DNA of 64,000 nucleotides from assembly GCF_010499255.1 (NCBI RefSeq), contig NZ_JAAGRN010000003.1, positions 186,001-250,000 of the forward strand, in the 5' to 3' direction. The notes beneath the pieces are model-generated. The model was not told the DNA's origin, did not search any database, and worked only from the letters and a program-made list of their open reading frames with translations. Position numbers and translations under genes: made by a program. Source of the DNA: Sheuella amnicola. Lineage in GTDB: Bacteria; Pseudomonadota; Gammaproteobacteria; Burkholderiales; Burkholderiaceae_B. Below are positions 16,286 to 26,185 of the stretch, one piece after another. Each line of letters begins with the position of its first letter. Position 1 is the first letter of the stretch.

Positions 16286-17324
16286 TTTGAGCCCAAACAG
16301 TTTGTCCGGCGAGAAGGTTCAATCTTCTCGTGGATGCTTGCGAAATGCGTGCCAGTAATTTTTGATCAAAGTGATCCCCGGCGCCCAACTCGACCAGCAC
16401 TTGGCCATTCAACGTTTCGCGCAACGACAAAATCCTGGTCTGCAATATGTTCAGCACACTACTATCGGTATGATGACTTAAAGCAATGCTGACATCGCGC
16501 GCTTGAAGTCGTACTCTCACCACTTCACCGCAGCATTGTTGCGCGCCTTGTCCAAACAAAACCCCCAGAGGACTTTGCAACGTCAACATCCCCGTCGCAT
16601 CCCGAGCAACGACGGTGGCCGGCACAACAATTCCAGCATCATCCCTAAGCGCCAGTGGCACATCCGGACGATTAATCACTTCGAAAGCATTTCCGGCGTG
16701 TCGAACCTGCCCCGCACGCATTAGCACCAGATAATCGGCCAGGCGCGACATTTCATCGACCGCGTGGGTAACATAAATCATCGGAATCGATGTGAGTTGT
16801 TTCAACTGCTCCAAGTAGCGCAGGATTTCGGAACGCCTGGCCGCATCCAGGGCGGCCAATGGCTCGTCAAACAACAACACGTCAGGTTGCGTCAGCAAGG
16901 CCCGGCCAAGTGCAATACGTTGCCGTTCGCCACCTGACAGTTGTGAAATTTTGCGATTAAATAATGGTGCCAAATCCAGTTGTGCAACGCAATCGTCGAA
17001 TTGAGATTGACTACCCGCTGCGCGTCTCCAGCCAAAACGCAAATTATCCTGAACGGATAAATGGGGCAACAAGCCGGCGTGCTGAAACACAAAACCGACC
17101 CTGCGCTGATGTGGAGGGACAAACAAATCATCTTTTTGCCAGCATTGTCCATTCATCATGACTATGCCGCGCACATCCGGCTCCAACCCTGCGATCGCCC
17201 GCAAAATCGTAGTTTTGCCACCCCCTGAGGGTCCGAATATGACCGTGGTCCCTTTCGAAGGAAGCTCAAGTGCGATATTTAGCCTGAAGTCAGCACGATC
17301 AAGTTTGAGGGCAAGGTTGATCAT
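16260..17324 (-). CDS. modC: Molybdate ABC transporter ATP-binding protein
   Basis: This is the ATPase of the ModABC molybdate importer, 354 residues. Walker A is FGPSGGGKTT near residue 33, the ABC signature is LSGGERQRIALGRALL, and Walker B is VLLFDEPLAALD. The last 120 residues form a TOBE/Mop-like domain typical of ModC. It overlaps modB by four bases and runs head-on into the end of the flavin operon with a 26-base overlap. Confidence 0.95.
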   Translation of the reverse strand: MINLALKLDRADFRLNIALELPSKGTTVIFGPSGGGKTTILRAIAGLEPDVRGIVMMNGQCWQKDDLFVPPHQRRVGFVFQHAGLLPHLSVQDNLRFGWRRAAGSQSQFDDCVAQLDLAPLFNRKISQLSGGERQRIALGRALLTQPDVLLFDEPLAALDAARRSEILRYLEQLKQLTSIPMIYVTHAVDEMSRLADYLVLMRAGQVRHAGNAFEVINRPDVPLALRDDAGIVVPATVVARDATGMLTLQSPLGVLFGQGAQQCCGEVVRVRLQARDVSIALSHHTDSSVLNILQTRILSLRETLNGQVLVELGAGDHFDQKLLARISQASTRRLNLLAGQTVWAQIKAVALLV

Positions 17325-18004
17325 GACATCCTCGTTGTCTGATGACGCCCATTAGCGTAGAGATGCATCACCAGCAAAACCATAAAGGAAAAAGCCAATA
17401 AACCCGCAGCAATCCAATGCGCATCCTGATAGGCCATACCCTCTACTTTGTCGTACAACAGAACTGATAGCACGCGCGTCTGACCTTCGATATTGCCGCC
17501 GACCATCAAAATCACGCCGAACTCTCCAACCGTGTGGGCGAACCCCATCACCGTTGCAGTCAAAAAGGCCGGCCGACACATCGGAACAACGACATGCATG
17601 AAACGATCGAATGGTCCTGCCCTTAAAGTCGAGGCCACATCAAGCACCACCGGATCAAGCGAAGCGAATCCCGCTTGAAGCGGTTGCACAACGAATGGCA
17701 ATGAATAGATCACCGATGCAAACAGCAATCCGGAAAATGTAAATGCTAACGAGCCGATACCCAAGAAGTCTGTTAGTTTGCCTATCGGTCCGTCAGGCCC
17801 CATCATGACCAGAAAATAAAACCCGAGAACAGTGGGTGGTAGCACCATGGGCAAAGCCACCAACGCAGACAGCGGTGTTTTAAAAACAGAGCGAGTTCGC
17901 GCCAACCACCAGGCAAGAGGCGTACCGAGCAAAAGCAAAATCAGCGTGGTCAGGCTTGCCAATTTAAGAGTGACAAACAGCGCTGGCCAAAGGAAGCTCA
18001 ACAT
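17321..18004 (-). CDS. modB: Molybdate ABC transporter permease
   Basis: This 227-residue inner-membrane permease of the molybdate importer has about five to six helices. The conserved LPMVLPPTVLGFYFL segment after helix 1 and the coupling-loop block around FMHVVVPMCRPAFLTATVMGFAHTVGEFG are typical of ModB. It lies between modA and modC on the minus strand. Confidence 0.95.
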   Translation of the reverse strand: MLSFLWPALFVTLKLASLTTLILLLLGTPLAWWLARTRSVFKTPLSALVALPMVLPPTVLGFYFLVMMGPDGPIGKLTDFLGIGSLAFTFSGLLFASVIYSLPFVVQPLQAGFASLDPVVLDVASTLRAGPFDRFMHVVVPMCRPAFLTATVMGFAHTVGEFGVILMVGGNIEGQTRVLSVLLYDKVEGMAYQDAHWIAAGLLAFSFMVLLVMHLYANGRHQTTRMS

Positions 18005-18034
18005 ATATGATTAACCGTTCCTGATCGCAACGAC

Positions 18035-18802
18035 TTAATCATAGCCGTGTGACACGATAATCCGACGCGCATCTTCACTTTTCAGATAGCGCATGAAAGC
18101 CATTGCTGCCGGGTTGGCTTCACCCTTTTTGAGAATAACTGCTGCCTGGATAATAGGGGTGTGCCACTCCTGAGGAATGATCCAGCCATTAAATGCTCTC
18201 TTTTGAGTCTGCCTTGCCTCCAGAACCATGGACTGAGGTAAAAATCCCGCTTGCGCGTTGCCACTAAAAACGAACTGGGCAGCTTGTCCAATGTTTTCGG
18301 CCATCACTATTCTATTTTCAGCCATTTGTCTCAATCCCAGATGCTCAAGGGTCTGAATCGCAGCTTTTCCGTAAGGCGCCAGTTCCGGGTTGGCAATGGC
18401 CAATTTTTTGAATTGCAGATGGCGCAATATGTGTTCGGGCGAGAGGCTATCCTGCTGGTTGATCGTTACGAAAACCAGTCGACCTCTCGCATAGTCATAG
18501 AGAGTCGATTCAACCGCCAAACCATCCCGAATTAGTCGCTCCGGTGTCTGGCGGTCAGCCGAAAGCAACACATCAAAAGGCGCCCCTTGAGTAATCTGTG
18601 CATAGAATTTGCCGGTCGACGCAGTGCTAATTGAGACCTGGTAGCCGGAAATTTCGGAAAAATGACGAACTAGTTCTTTTGCACTATTAGCAAAGTTGCT
18701 GGCAACGGCCAAACTCAATGAATTCGCATGGGCGAGCGTCGAAAAACTAAAAATAATCAATAAAATCAAATGATTAATTATTTTTTTCTTAATCCAAATC
18801 AT
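18035..18802 (-). CDS. modA: Molybdate ABC transporter substrate-binding protein
   Basis: This periplasmic molybdate-binding protein has 255 residues. A signal peptide with an unusually Ile-rich core ends at about THAHA/NSLSLAVASNF. The family features AVASNFANSAKEL, STGKFYAQITQGAPFDVLLS and the C-terminal region are present. It is the first gene of modABC and is divergent from moaA across 140 bases. An imperfect hairpin, TTACCC with GGGTAA, lies at 18842-18866 in that gap; I see no clear ModE site. Confidence 0.93.
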   Translation of the reverse strand: MIWIKKKIINHLILLIIFSFSTLAHANSLSLAVASNFANSAKELVRHFSEISGYQVSISTASTGKFYAQITQGAPFDVLLSADRQTPERLIRDGLAVESTLYDYARGRLVFVTINQQDSLSPEHILRHLQFKKLAIANPELAPYGKAAIQTLEHLGLRQMAENRIVMAENIGQAAQFVFSGNAQAGFLPQSMVLEARQTQKRAFNGWIIPQEWHTPIIQAAVILKKGEANPAAMAFMRYLKSEDARRIIVSHGYD

Positions 18803-18942
18803 CTCGAAAAGCCTATTAAGAAGAACTATTCGTCCAATGACTTACCCATAACCACCCAAGGGGTAACACCTGACGAAAAATTAAAACAGGATTAAAGTGA
18901 TTCTAGTGGTTAAAAGTATTCAAACGATGCACAATTGACCTT

Positions 18943-19935
18943 ATGAGCTTATCTCGATCGCCCTTAACAGACCGCTTCGGCAGAAGCATCGAATATCTGA
19001 GATTGTCGGTTACCGACCGTTGCGATATGAAGTGCACTTATTGTCTGCCGAAAAGCTTCAAGGGCTACCAGGAGCCGGCCGACTGGCTGACTTTTGATGA
19101 AATAGAGCGTGTTGTCGGGGCCTTTGCACGATTGGGTACTTCGCGGGTGCGCCTGACCGGCGGTGAACCTCTTTTGCGTCGCCACCTCCCTCAGCTCGCC
19201 AGCAGGATTAGTGCATTGCCCGGGATTCGTGATCTGTCACTATCGACGAACGGCACGCAGCTGCCAAAATATGCCGAATCCCTGCGCGCCGCCGGCGTGA
19301 CGCGCCTGAATATCAGCCTTGACAGCTTGACACGCGAATGCGTGACACAAATCACCGGTCGCGACACGCTTGATGACGTCATGGCGGGACTGGATGCTGC
19401 GCAAGCGGCCGGATTTGATCCCATCAAGCTAAACATGGTCGTCATGCCTGGTGTCAATGACCATGAAGTCGAATCCATGACCGAGTTTTGTATTAATCGC
19501 GGATTCATCCTGCGCATGATCGAAACCATGCCAATGGGCAGCACAGGCTTAGCGTCCGGATTCACTCCGCTAGGCCCGATTCTGGACAAACTGCGCGACC
19601 GATTCGACTTGATACCTGAGATCAAGGAAATGGGTGGTGGTCCGGCTAGGTATTGGCGTACCCGTGACGGGCGCGGCCAAATTGGTCTAATAACGCCAAT
19701 CAGTCAACATTTCTGCGCAACGTGCAATCGTGTCCGATTGTCGGTGGATGGCACTCTTTATCTTTGTCTGGGCCAAGAAGAAAAGGTAGAGTTGCGACCA
19801 CTGCTGCGCGCTGGGATTTCCGATTCAGATCTTGAGCAAGTCATTCGCGAAGGAATCGAGCTCAAACCTGAACGTCACGAGTTCAGGGAAGCTCCGACCA
19901 AGATCATCCGTTTTATGTCCCAGACCGGCGGCTAA
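18943..19935 (+). CDS. moaA: GTP 3',8-cyclase MoaA
   Basis: This radical-SAM enzyme carries out the first step of molybdenum cofactor synthesis, cyclising GTP for later conversion to cyclic pyranopterin monophosphate. The N-terminal [4Fe-4S] motif is C27-x3-C31-x2-C34 (CDMKCTYC). The C-terminal cluster cysteines are in CATCNRVRLS and YLCLG, and the chain ends in the functional Gly-Gly. It has 330 residues, a normal length. It leads the moaA-moeA-moaD-moaE-mobA-moaC run and is divergent from the molybdate importer. Confidence 0.96.
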   Translation: MSLSRSPLTDRFGRSIEYLRLSVTDRCDMKCTYCLPKSFKGYQEPADWLTFDEIERVVGAFARLGTSRVRLTGGEPLLRRHLPQLASRISALPGIRDLSLSTNGTQLPKYAESLRAAGVTRLNISLDSLTRECVTQITGRDTLDDVMAGLDAAQAAGFDPIKLNMVVMPGVNDHEVESMTEFCINRGFILRMIETMPMGSTGLASGFTPLGPILDKLRDRFDLIPEIKEMGGGPARYWRTRDGRGQIGLITPISQHFCATCNRVRLSVDGTLYLCLGQEEKVELRPLLRAGISDSDLEQVIREGIELKPERHEFREAPTKIIRFMSQTGG

Positions 19936-20017
19936 TCTCCATCGACTATATTCCTGATAGCCTGCCATGCCGAATCAGGCAAAATAGCGTTTTGAATTTA
20001 ACTGACTTGTTTCACCC

Positions 20018-21241
20018 ATGAAACCCAAAGCCAACCTGCTTGACTTCGAAAGCGCACGCGAACGATTACTGGAATTTGCTGCATTTCCTGAACAAACCGA
20101 AAGCGTCGGATTACTTGAGGCGCAAGGTCGCGTGCTTGCACAAGACATCACCTCGCCTATCAATGTTCCCGGTTTTGATAACTCGGCCATGGATGGATAT
20201 GCATTGCATATATCGGACGTGAACGCTCAACCTGAATCTTTTGATGTGGTGCAGCGCATCGCTGCAGGTCAAACAGGTACGGCGCTTGCACCAGATACAG
20301 CGGCTCGTATCTTTACTGGTGCACCTATTCCCGATGGTTGCAATGTCGTTGTGCCCCAAGAATTAACAAGCGAAGAAAACGGATCGGTCAAATTACTAAA
20401 ACCCGTATCGTTGCACCAACACATCCGGCGCAAGGGCGAGGACATCGCCGAAAAAAGCATTGTGCTCACCGATGGGCAGAGACTCGGCCCTCAACACCTC
20501 GCGATGTTGGCATCAATCGGCGTCGGTAAAGTATCAGTCTATCAACGCCTGAAAATCGGAATCTTCTTTACCGGAGACGAGTTAACCGAACCTGGCACGC
20601 CTTTGGCACCTGGTGCCATATACAACAGCAATCGCTATGCAATCAGCGCGCTATTAAAGCAACTAGGCTGCAACACACGGGATTACGGGATCATCCGGGA
20701 CTCTGCCGATGCGACGCGTGAAGCGCTAGCACTTGCAGCCAAGGAAAACGACATCGTCATCACATGTGGTGGCGTATCGGTTGGCGAAGAAGATCACGTC
20801 AAAGCTGCAGTTCAATCCCTAGGACGCCTAGACCTTTGGCAAATATCAATGAAGCCCGGCAAACCTCTTGCCTATGGCAAGATCGGCGTAACGGATTTTA
20901 TCGGCCTGCCTGGCAACCCTGTCAGTTCATTTGTTACCTTCCTGCTCATGGCACGCCCCTTCATACTGAAACGCATGGGTGTCAAAGACCACGGCATGCG
21001 TTATATGACGGCTCGCGCAGGATTCGAGTGGCCTCGTCCGGACAAGCGTCGCGAATTCTTGCGCGTTCGTCTCGAACGCGATGCGAACGAGCAAAATATA
21101 TTGCGCTTGTGGCCAAATCAGGGATCAGGCGTAATGAGCAGTCTGGCGTGGGCCGATGGGCTCGTGGACCTTGCGGCCGACACACCAATCAAGGCCGGCG
21201 ACAAAGTGCGCTATCTTTCATTATCGGATTTGTTGAACTAG
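20018..21241 (+). CDS. moeA: Molybdopterin molybdotransferase MoeA
   Basis: This enzyme inserts molybdate into adenylylated molybdopterin; it has 407 residues. Conserved features include PGFDNSAMDGYAL near residue 50, the MPT-binding GGVSVGEEDHVK near 255, and the GKPLAYG / GLPGNPVSSFV block near 285-300. Domain order and length match E. coli MoeA. It starts 82 bases after moaA on the same strand. Confidence 0.95.
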   Translation: MKPKANLLDFESARERLLEFAAFPEQTESVGLLEAQGRVLAQDITSPINVPGFDNSAMDGYALHISDVNAQPESFDVVQRIAAGQTGTALAPDTAARIFTGAPIPDGCNVVVPQELTSEENGSVKLLKPVSLHQHIRRKGEDIAEKSIVLTDGQRLGPQHLAMLASIGVGKVSVYQRLKIGIFFTGDELTEPGTPLAPGAIYNSNRYAISALLKQLGCNTRDYGIIRDSADATREALALAAKENDIVITCGGVSVGEEDHVKAAVQSLGRLDLWQISMKPGKPLAYGKIGVTDFIGLPGNPVSSFVTFLLMARPFILKRMGVKDHGMRYMTARAGFEWPRPDKRREFLRVRLERDANEQNILRLWPNQGSGVMSSLAWADGLVDLAADTPIKAGDKVRYLSLSDLLN

Positions 21242-21274
21242 ACGCCGAATCAATAACAGGACAAACAGCCGATC

Positions 21275-21535
21275 ATGCAACTCAAGGTTCTTTATTTTGC
21301 CCAATTGCGCGAACGTTTCGGTATATCCGAAGAGTTGATCGATGCGCCCGAGGCCGTGATACGCGTGCGCGATCTGATCGATCTGCTCGCCTCGCGCGGA
21401 GGGGTTTGGAATGAAACATTTGCAGTGGGCGCAGGTGCTTTCAGAGTAGCCATGAATCAAGACATGGTTCAAATGGATACCCCTCTGCAAAATCACGCTG
21501 AGGTGGCGATTTTTAGACCCGTGACCGGAGGCTGA
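21275..21535 (+). CDS. moaD: Molybdopterin synthase sulfur carrier subunit MoaD
   Basis: This 86-residue ubiquitin-like sulfur carrier ends in the essential Gly-Gly (PVTGG), which becomes a thiocarboxylate donating sulfur for the dithiolene of molybdopterin. It is immediately followed by moaE; the moaD stop and the moaE ATG touch without a gap, so the two synthase subunits are made together. Confidence 0.94.
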   Translation: MQLKVLYFAQLRERFGISEELIDAPEAVIRVRDLIDLLASRGGVWNETFAVGAGAFRVAMNQDMVQMDTPLQNHAEVAIFRPVTGG

Positions 21536-22030
21536 ATGGTCAGGAACGAGCAACCTTCCGGCGCTTGCGCACGTTTGTCCATAGCGGTTCAGACCGAGGA
21601 TTTTTCATTACAAACCGAACATGCGAACCTAGTTTCAGGCGATCGCAGCATTGGGGCTGTAGTCGCCTTCATTGGCATGGTGCGCGATCTGAATTTGGCC
21701 GATGATGTTGTTGCGCTCGAGCTGGAACACTATCCCGGAATGACCGAAAAAACTTTGCATAACATCGCACAACAAGCGGCAAAGCGTTGGTCTCTTCAGG
21801 CAGCCCGCATCGTTCATCGTGTCGGAAAAATGTACCCCGGGGATCAAATCGTGATGGTTTTGACGGCAAGCGCTCATCGACAAGATGCCTATGAAGCGAA
21901 TGCCTTCATTATGGATTTTCTCAAAACCGAAGCACCCTTCTGGAAAAAGGAATGGACGCCCGATGGTCCCAGATGGGTAGAAGCACGCAGCTCGGATGAT
22001 GCTGCGGCTGCAAAATGGAGTCATGCATGA
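21536..22030 (+). CDS. moaE: Molybdopterin synthase catalytic subunit MoaE
   Basis: This large subunit of molybdopterin synthase has 164 residues. Conserved parts are GAVVAFIGMVRD, LELEHYPGMTEK, HRVGKMYPGDQIV and FLKTEAPFWKKE with the active-site lysine region. The N-terminal 15 residues before the family core are not conserved, so a later start is possible. The stop overlaps the mobA start by four bases (ATGA). Confidence 0.94.
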   Translation: MVRNEQPSGACARLSIAVQTEDFSLQTEHANLVSGDRSIGAVVAFIGMVRDLNLADDVVALELEHYPGMTEKTLHNIAQQAAKRWSLQAARIVHRVGKMYPGDQIVMVLTASAHRQDAYEANAFIMDFLKTEAPFWKKEWTPDGPRWVEARSSDDAAAAKWSHA

Positions 22031-22614
22031 GTGCCTTTGATGCACTAATACTGGCGGGCGGACGTGGTCAACGCCTAGCAGGCAAAGACAAAGGCTGGAT
22101 CATGTGGGATGGCTTGCCTTTGATCGAACATGTTTTGGCTCGATTACATTTACAAGATAAAAAGCCTGAACGGATTCTGATTAGCGCAAATCGTAATCTG
22201 GACGCCTACAAACAGACCGGCTATCTGGTTGTATCAGACGAACGACCGGACTTCCCCGGCCCACTTGCCGGAATTGAGGCCGGTCTTTTACGCTGTAAAC
22301 GAAATCGCTTATTGGTTGTTCCATGCGACACGCCATTAATACCAACCGATTTACACGAAAGACTCGACCAGGCGATGAATGATCAACCGAATGCAAAAGC
22401 AGCCTATGCAACAACATCCGATGGGCCGGAGCCCCTATGTTGCCTGCTTGATCCATTAATAGGCGCATCGTTATCCCATTTTTTAAGTCGTGGTCATGGA
22501 TCCGTTATATCCTGGCTTGAAGATATCAAAGCTGTAGCCGTCGAGTTTTCAGACCCCGATGCCTTTAGAAATTTCAATACTCCAGAAATCTTCGATAGCA
22601 AGCGATCAACATGA
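22027..22614 (+). CDS. mobA: Molybdenum cofactor guanylyltransferase MobA
   Basis: This enzyme attaches GMP to the molybdenum cofactor, giving the guanine-dinucleotide form used by DMSO-reductase-family enzymes. The start at 22027 ([20 protein letters not shown]) couples to the moaE stop and gives 195 residues; an in-frame opening at 22015 is inside moaE. The nucleotide-binding [27 protein letters not shown] and VPCDTPL motifs are present. Its presence implies MGD-type molybdoenzymes elsewhere in the genome. Confidence 0.93.
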   Translation: MSAFDALILAGGRGQRLAGKDKGWIMWDGLPLIEHVLARLHLQDKKPERILISANRNLDAYKQTGYLVVSDERPDFPGPLAGIEAGLLRCKRNRLLVVPCDTPLIPTDLHERLDQAMNDQPNAKAAYATTSDGPEPLCCLLDPLIGASLSHFLSRGHGSVISWLEDIKAVAVEFSDPDAFRNFNTPEIFDSKRST

Positions 22615-23093
22615 ACCAGGACCTGACCCATTTTGACGCAGCCGGACAGGCTCACATGGTTGATGTCTCTGCCAAGGCCGAAACACACAGGAAAGCAATT
22701 GCGCAAGGCAAAATCATAATGTTGCCCGCAACCTTCGCCAAACTGGCTGCCGGCGAGGCAAGCAAGGGAGATGTGTTGGGGATTGCGCGGCTGGCAGGCA
22801 TTATGGCTGCCAAGCAAACCGGATCATTGATCCCGTTATGTCACCCCATTCCATTGACGCGCGTCACGGTTGATTTCGAGCAGCATCCGGAGTCCAGTTC
22901 GGTCACGTGCACAACATGCTCCGAAACCGTCGGTAGAACCGGTGTCGAAATGGAAGCCCTCACAGCTGCCAGTGTGGCTTTACTGACGATTTATGACATG
23001 TTGAAAGCGATCGATCGGGGCATGGTGATTGATGGCGTCAGGCTGATCGAAAAATTAGGCGGCAAGTCAGGGCACTGGGTTGCGCACAAGTAA
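22611..23093 (+). CDS. moaC: Cyclic pyranopterin monophosphate synthase MoaC
   Basis: This is the second enzyme of molybdenum cofactor synthesis, making cPMP from the MoaA product; it has 160 residues. Family motifs are [16 protein letters not shown] at the N-terminus, [12 protein letters not shown] in the middle with the catalytic histidine, and [20 protein letters not shown]. It overlaps mobA by four bases and ends the operon. No moaB/mogA gene is present in this window. Confidence 0.95.
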   Translation: MNQDLTHFDAAGQAHMVDVSAKAETHRKAIAQGKIIMLPATFAKLAAGEASKGDVLGIARLAGIMAAKQTGSLIPLCHPIPLTRVTVDFEQHPESSSVTCTTCSETVGRTGVEMEALTAASVALLTIYDMLKAIDRGMVIDGVRLIEKLGGKSGHWVAHK

Positions 23094-23131
23094 GAGTTAG
23101 CCTTTTTCGATACTTACCTCACGCCCTTCAA

Positions 23132-26100
23132 TCAAAACTGAATCCTGACACCCACATTCACGGCACCGAGCGTCTGGCCACTGCGCGCTTCGCCAGACAA
23201 TCCGGCAAATGCATACGCATGATCAGAAATTTTGGCAGTGCCATACAAGCCAGCCTGCACAAAGGTTGATCCTGCATTCGGCGTACTGATGTTGGTACCC
23301 ATCCCTGCGATGGATGCATTCAAGTTCGGATTTAACACACCTGATGTATCTGCACCGACAGCTACATAAGCTCTATACGTGTATTTTTCAGTCATGGGAT
23401 CATTGGCTTTCGAACCTACCGCCACGCCCAGCATCCCTCGCACACCATCTCCTGTGTAGCGATCGACACTTAACGCTGAAGCCGCATCGCCCTCTTGGAC
23501 ACCTGACTGTGAAACGATCTGCCACGTCACCCGAGCAAATGGCGTGACACGAAAATCGTTCACATCAATTGGACGACTCAACCCTAGGCTGACAAGAGCA
23601 TCATTTCCTGAAACCGTTTTGTTTCTGAAACCGTTGCTCAAACCAGTGATATCCCCGCGAGATAAATCACTTGAGTTCAAGGCAAAGCTTGCCATAGCAT
23701 CCACTACATAATCATCCAGCGGCATCTTGCCATAGGCAAAGACTGAGCCTTGCTGGATGGTGCCCGAACCAAAAGTGGGATTGAGCGAGGTGCTGGAGAG
23801 CGCAATACCGCCACCGACTCTCATACCCTTTGCGACATAAAAGTCTGAACCGAACACTAGTTGATAAAGGTTACTGTTCCAGCCACCCGAATAACTGTCA
23901 CTGCTGCGATTACCTTTCTGATAAGCAAGATCACCCCAGATGTTGCCATTCATCAGCGATTTGTATTCAGTATTGGGCTCGACGCTTGGATTGCTGCTAA
24001 CGGTTGAGGGCGCTAAACCCCCAGATAACGCCACATTGCTTGATGTCATCAGGGCTGAATTGCCAACTGGTGTCATAGCATTGGGTACGCCAAGACCCAT
24101 CGTATCGCCCAGACGTGTCAACACGGCTTGCTGTACACGCTGTGTAGTTTGTGCGATCACGGCAACAGCTGCGGAATAGACCTCACCCGCAAGACTTTGA
24201 GCATAGGCAACCAGACTGCCCGCATTTTGCGTAGAACCTGCATAAAGTAATTGATCCTGCGCATTGGTCGATACACCTGCCTGAGTGGCAACGACCATTC
24301 TGTCCAACGCCGCGCCGATCGACTGAGCATTCTTGTTGCCCGAGTTCACAGCGATTGTCGTTGCATAGGACTTCGGAATCACGGCTAGATCAAGGCTGTT
24401 GGTGCCGTCCATGTTATAGAAAGGCAGAAACTGGATATCAGAAGTCAGTTCTGCAGGTTGCGTGACCGTCGAAAATTTACCCGAAATACCACCATCAGCC
24501 GTCACCATACGAAACCGATCACCTAGAACAGGCGTGTATGGCGTACTGCCATAGCCAGGTTCAACCTCGTTAAACAGATTCGACAAGGCGGGAGTCAGTG
24601 TTGAACCAGAGTTGATGATGAACTGGCCACCTGTAATATTCAGATACGAATAATATCCAGTGGCTCCAACCGGGGATGAGACGCTGGATTGCATCGTGCC
24701 TGCAATATCCTGCTGGTACACAGAACCTGTCGTCATGGTGACGTTTGCACTTGCGCCAATATAGCCAGGTGAGTTACCGGGCTTGAATAAACCCGCTACC
24801 GTCACGGGGCCTGAGATGCTGCCCGTACCCATCAGTTGTGCGCCCGGTGCAACATAAACCTCACCCGAACCCAATGTCCCACCAAGTAAAGAAAGGGTTC
24901 CAGACTCTACGGTCGTACCGCCCGTGTAAGTGTTCGCACCTGATATAACGGTCATGCCAGTACCGTTGAAGGTCACTTTGCCGGGTCCAGACAATGTACC
25001 GGAAAGCTGTGCAGCACCACTTGTTGGTGCAGAAATGGCTCCCCCTTCACTTAAAATCGATAGGGACTGACTTGAACGTTCACCTTTTGTCAGAACGATC
25101 GTGCCACCAGCAAGTACGGGGTTGACTGTCACTCCGATACTGCTCATTCCTACAGTGGTACCGTTAGTGACATTAGTGACCGCAGATGTAGTACTGGAAT
25201 TATTTGTGCCATCACCTGTGGCAGGGCCACCAGTCACTACCAAGTTCCATCTTGTACCGGATACGTTGACTAGTGACCAGTTGTAGTCACCATATGTACC
25301 AGATGTACTACCTACAAGATTGATTGATGGTACTCCAGTTAAAACTGATGAGTAGGTGCCTGCGGTCAATATTGATGCTGCCACACCAGTCACCCCACCC
25401 GAGTAGATGCCAAAAGACATCGTTGACGATGGAGTTGAGGCTGACAGTTGCCCGTACTGTGTGGGAGACTTCACAATGATGTTATAGCTGGTTGGTAGTT
25501 TTCCGTAGTAAGTCAATGCTGTTGTCGAAGCACTTGAACTGTTGCCACCTTGACCATTATTAAACGTACTGATCGTTCCTACGGTTCCTGACGCTGGATT
25601 TGCATAAACACCAAACCCACTGGTGCTACTGATCGCCCCAGCGTTCGTAAAATTTGTGATGATTGTATTACTTGAACCGCCAATCTTGATGCCTGAGTTA
25701 CCCGCACCACCTCCACTCACCGTACCCGTATTGATAAAGTTGGTGACGTTACCCGAGTAATTGTATATGGCGTGAAAATTAGTACTTGAAAGCGTACCGC
25801 TGTTATTGAGTGTAGTGAGGCCTGTGCTTCTGGTGCGTATTGGATTGCCTGTACTCGTATCCCTAATCGTTCCAGTATTAGTGATACTCCTCACAGTATT
25901 GCTCAAGTTGGTATAGATACCAAAGCTACCCGTAGTCGAGATTGTTCCGTTGTTTGTGACTGTTGATCCAGATCCGGAAAGCGTTACCGCCGTTGTTCCC
26001 GAGCTTGGTTGAAGTGTAATGTCAGTATTAATGGTTACTGCACAGTTCGAGGTGGCACCATCGTTAATGGCTGTCGAACTGTTGCTAGAAACTGTGATGG

Positions 26101-26185
26101 GACAAGATGCTCCAACTGCTGCTGCGAAACTAGAATACACACTTAGAGATGCTGCTGACAAAATAATTCTTAGATTTAACTTCAA
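23132..26185 (-). CDS. Autotransporter (type Va secretion) outer-membrane protein
   Basis: This large surface protein of 1017 residues has a signal peptide (cleavage near AAAVGA), then a Ser/Thr/Asn/Gly-rich passenger. A C-terminal beta-barrel of about 260 residues ends in the assembly signature VGVRIQF. The first 300 residues contain repeated NxGT(I/V) steps of a beta-helix. An autotransporter-associated strand motif occurs near residues 400-440 (GANTYTGGTTVESGTLSL). The frame opens with TTG and lacks a clear Shine-Dalgarno; no ATG lies near the N-terminus. Function of the passenger (adhesin, enzyme) is unknown. Confidence 0.9.
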   Translation of the reverse strand: MKLNLRIILSAASLSVYSSFAAAVGASCPITVSSNSSTAINDGATSNCAVTINTDITLQPSSGTTAVTLSGSGSTVTNNGTISTTGSFGIYTNLSNTVRSITNTGTIRDTSTGNPIRTRSTGLTTLNNSGTLSSTNFHAIYNYSGNVTNFINTGTVSGGGAGNSGIKIGGSSNTIITNFTNAGAISSTSGFGVYANPASGTVGTISTFNNGQGGNSSSASTTALTYYGKLPTSYNIIVKSPTQYGQLSASTPSSTMSFGIYSGGVTGVAASILTAGTYSSVLTGVPSINLVGSTSGTYGDYNWSLVNVSGTRWNLVVTGGPATGDGTNNSSTTSAVTNVTNGTTVGMSSIGVTVNPVLAGGTIVLTKGERSSQSLSILSEGGAISAPTSGAAQLSGTLSGPGKVTFNGTGMTVISGANTYTGGTTVESGTLSLLGGTLGSGEVYVAPGAQLMGTGSISGPVTVAGLFKPGNSPGYIGASANVTMTTGSVYQQDIAGTMQSSVSSPVGATGYYSYLNITGGQFIINSGSTLTPALSNLFNEVEPGYGSTPYTPVLGDRFRMVTADGGISGKFSTVTQPAELTSDIQFLPFYNMDGTNSLDLAVIPKSYATTIAVNSGNKNAQSIGAALDRMVVATQAGVSTNAQDQLLYAGSTQNAGSLVAYAQSLAGEVYSAAVAVIAQTTQRVQQAVLTRLGDTMGLGVPNAMTPVGNSALMTSSNVALSGGLAPSTVSSNPSVEPNTEYKSLMNGNIWGDLAYQKGNRSSDSYSGGWNSNLYQLVFGSDFYVAKGMRVGGGIALSSTSLNPTFGSGTIQQGSVFAYGKMPLDDYVVDAMASFALNSSDLSRGDITGLSNGFRNKTVSGNDALVSLGLSRPIDVNDFRVTPFARVTWQIVSQSGVQEGDAASALSVDRYTGDGVRGMLGVAVGSKANDPMTEKYTYRAYVAVGADTSGVLNPNLNASIAGMGTNISTPNAGSTFVQAGLYGTAKISDHAYAFAGLSGEARSGQTLGAVNVGVRIQF

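Noticed and set aside
18842-18866. TTACCC/GGGTAA hairpin before modA and moaA as a molybdenum cofactor riboswitch
   Set aside because: Only six paired bases around a 13-base loop, with none of the multi-helix structure of that riboswitch.
20764-21414. 216-codon frame overlapping moeA and moaD
   Set aside because: Composition is Arg/Ser-rich without domains; both overlapped genes are unmistakable.
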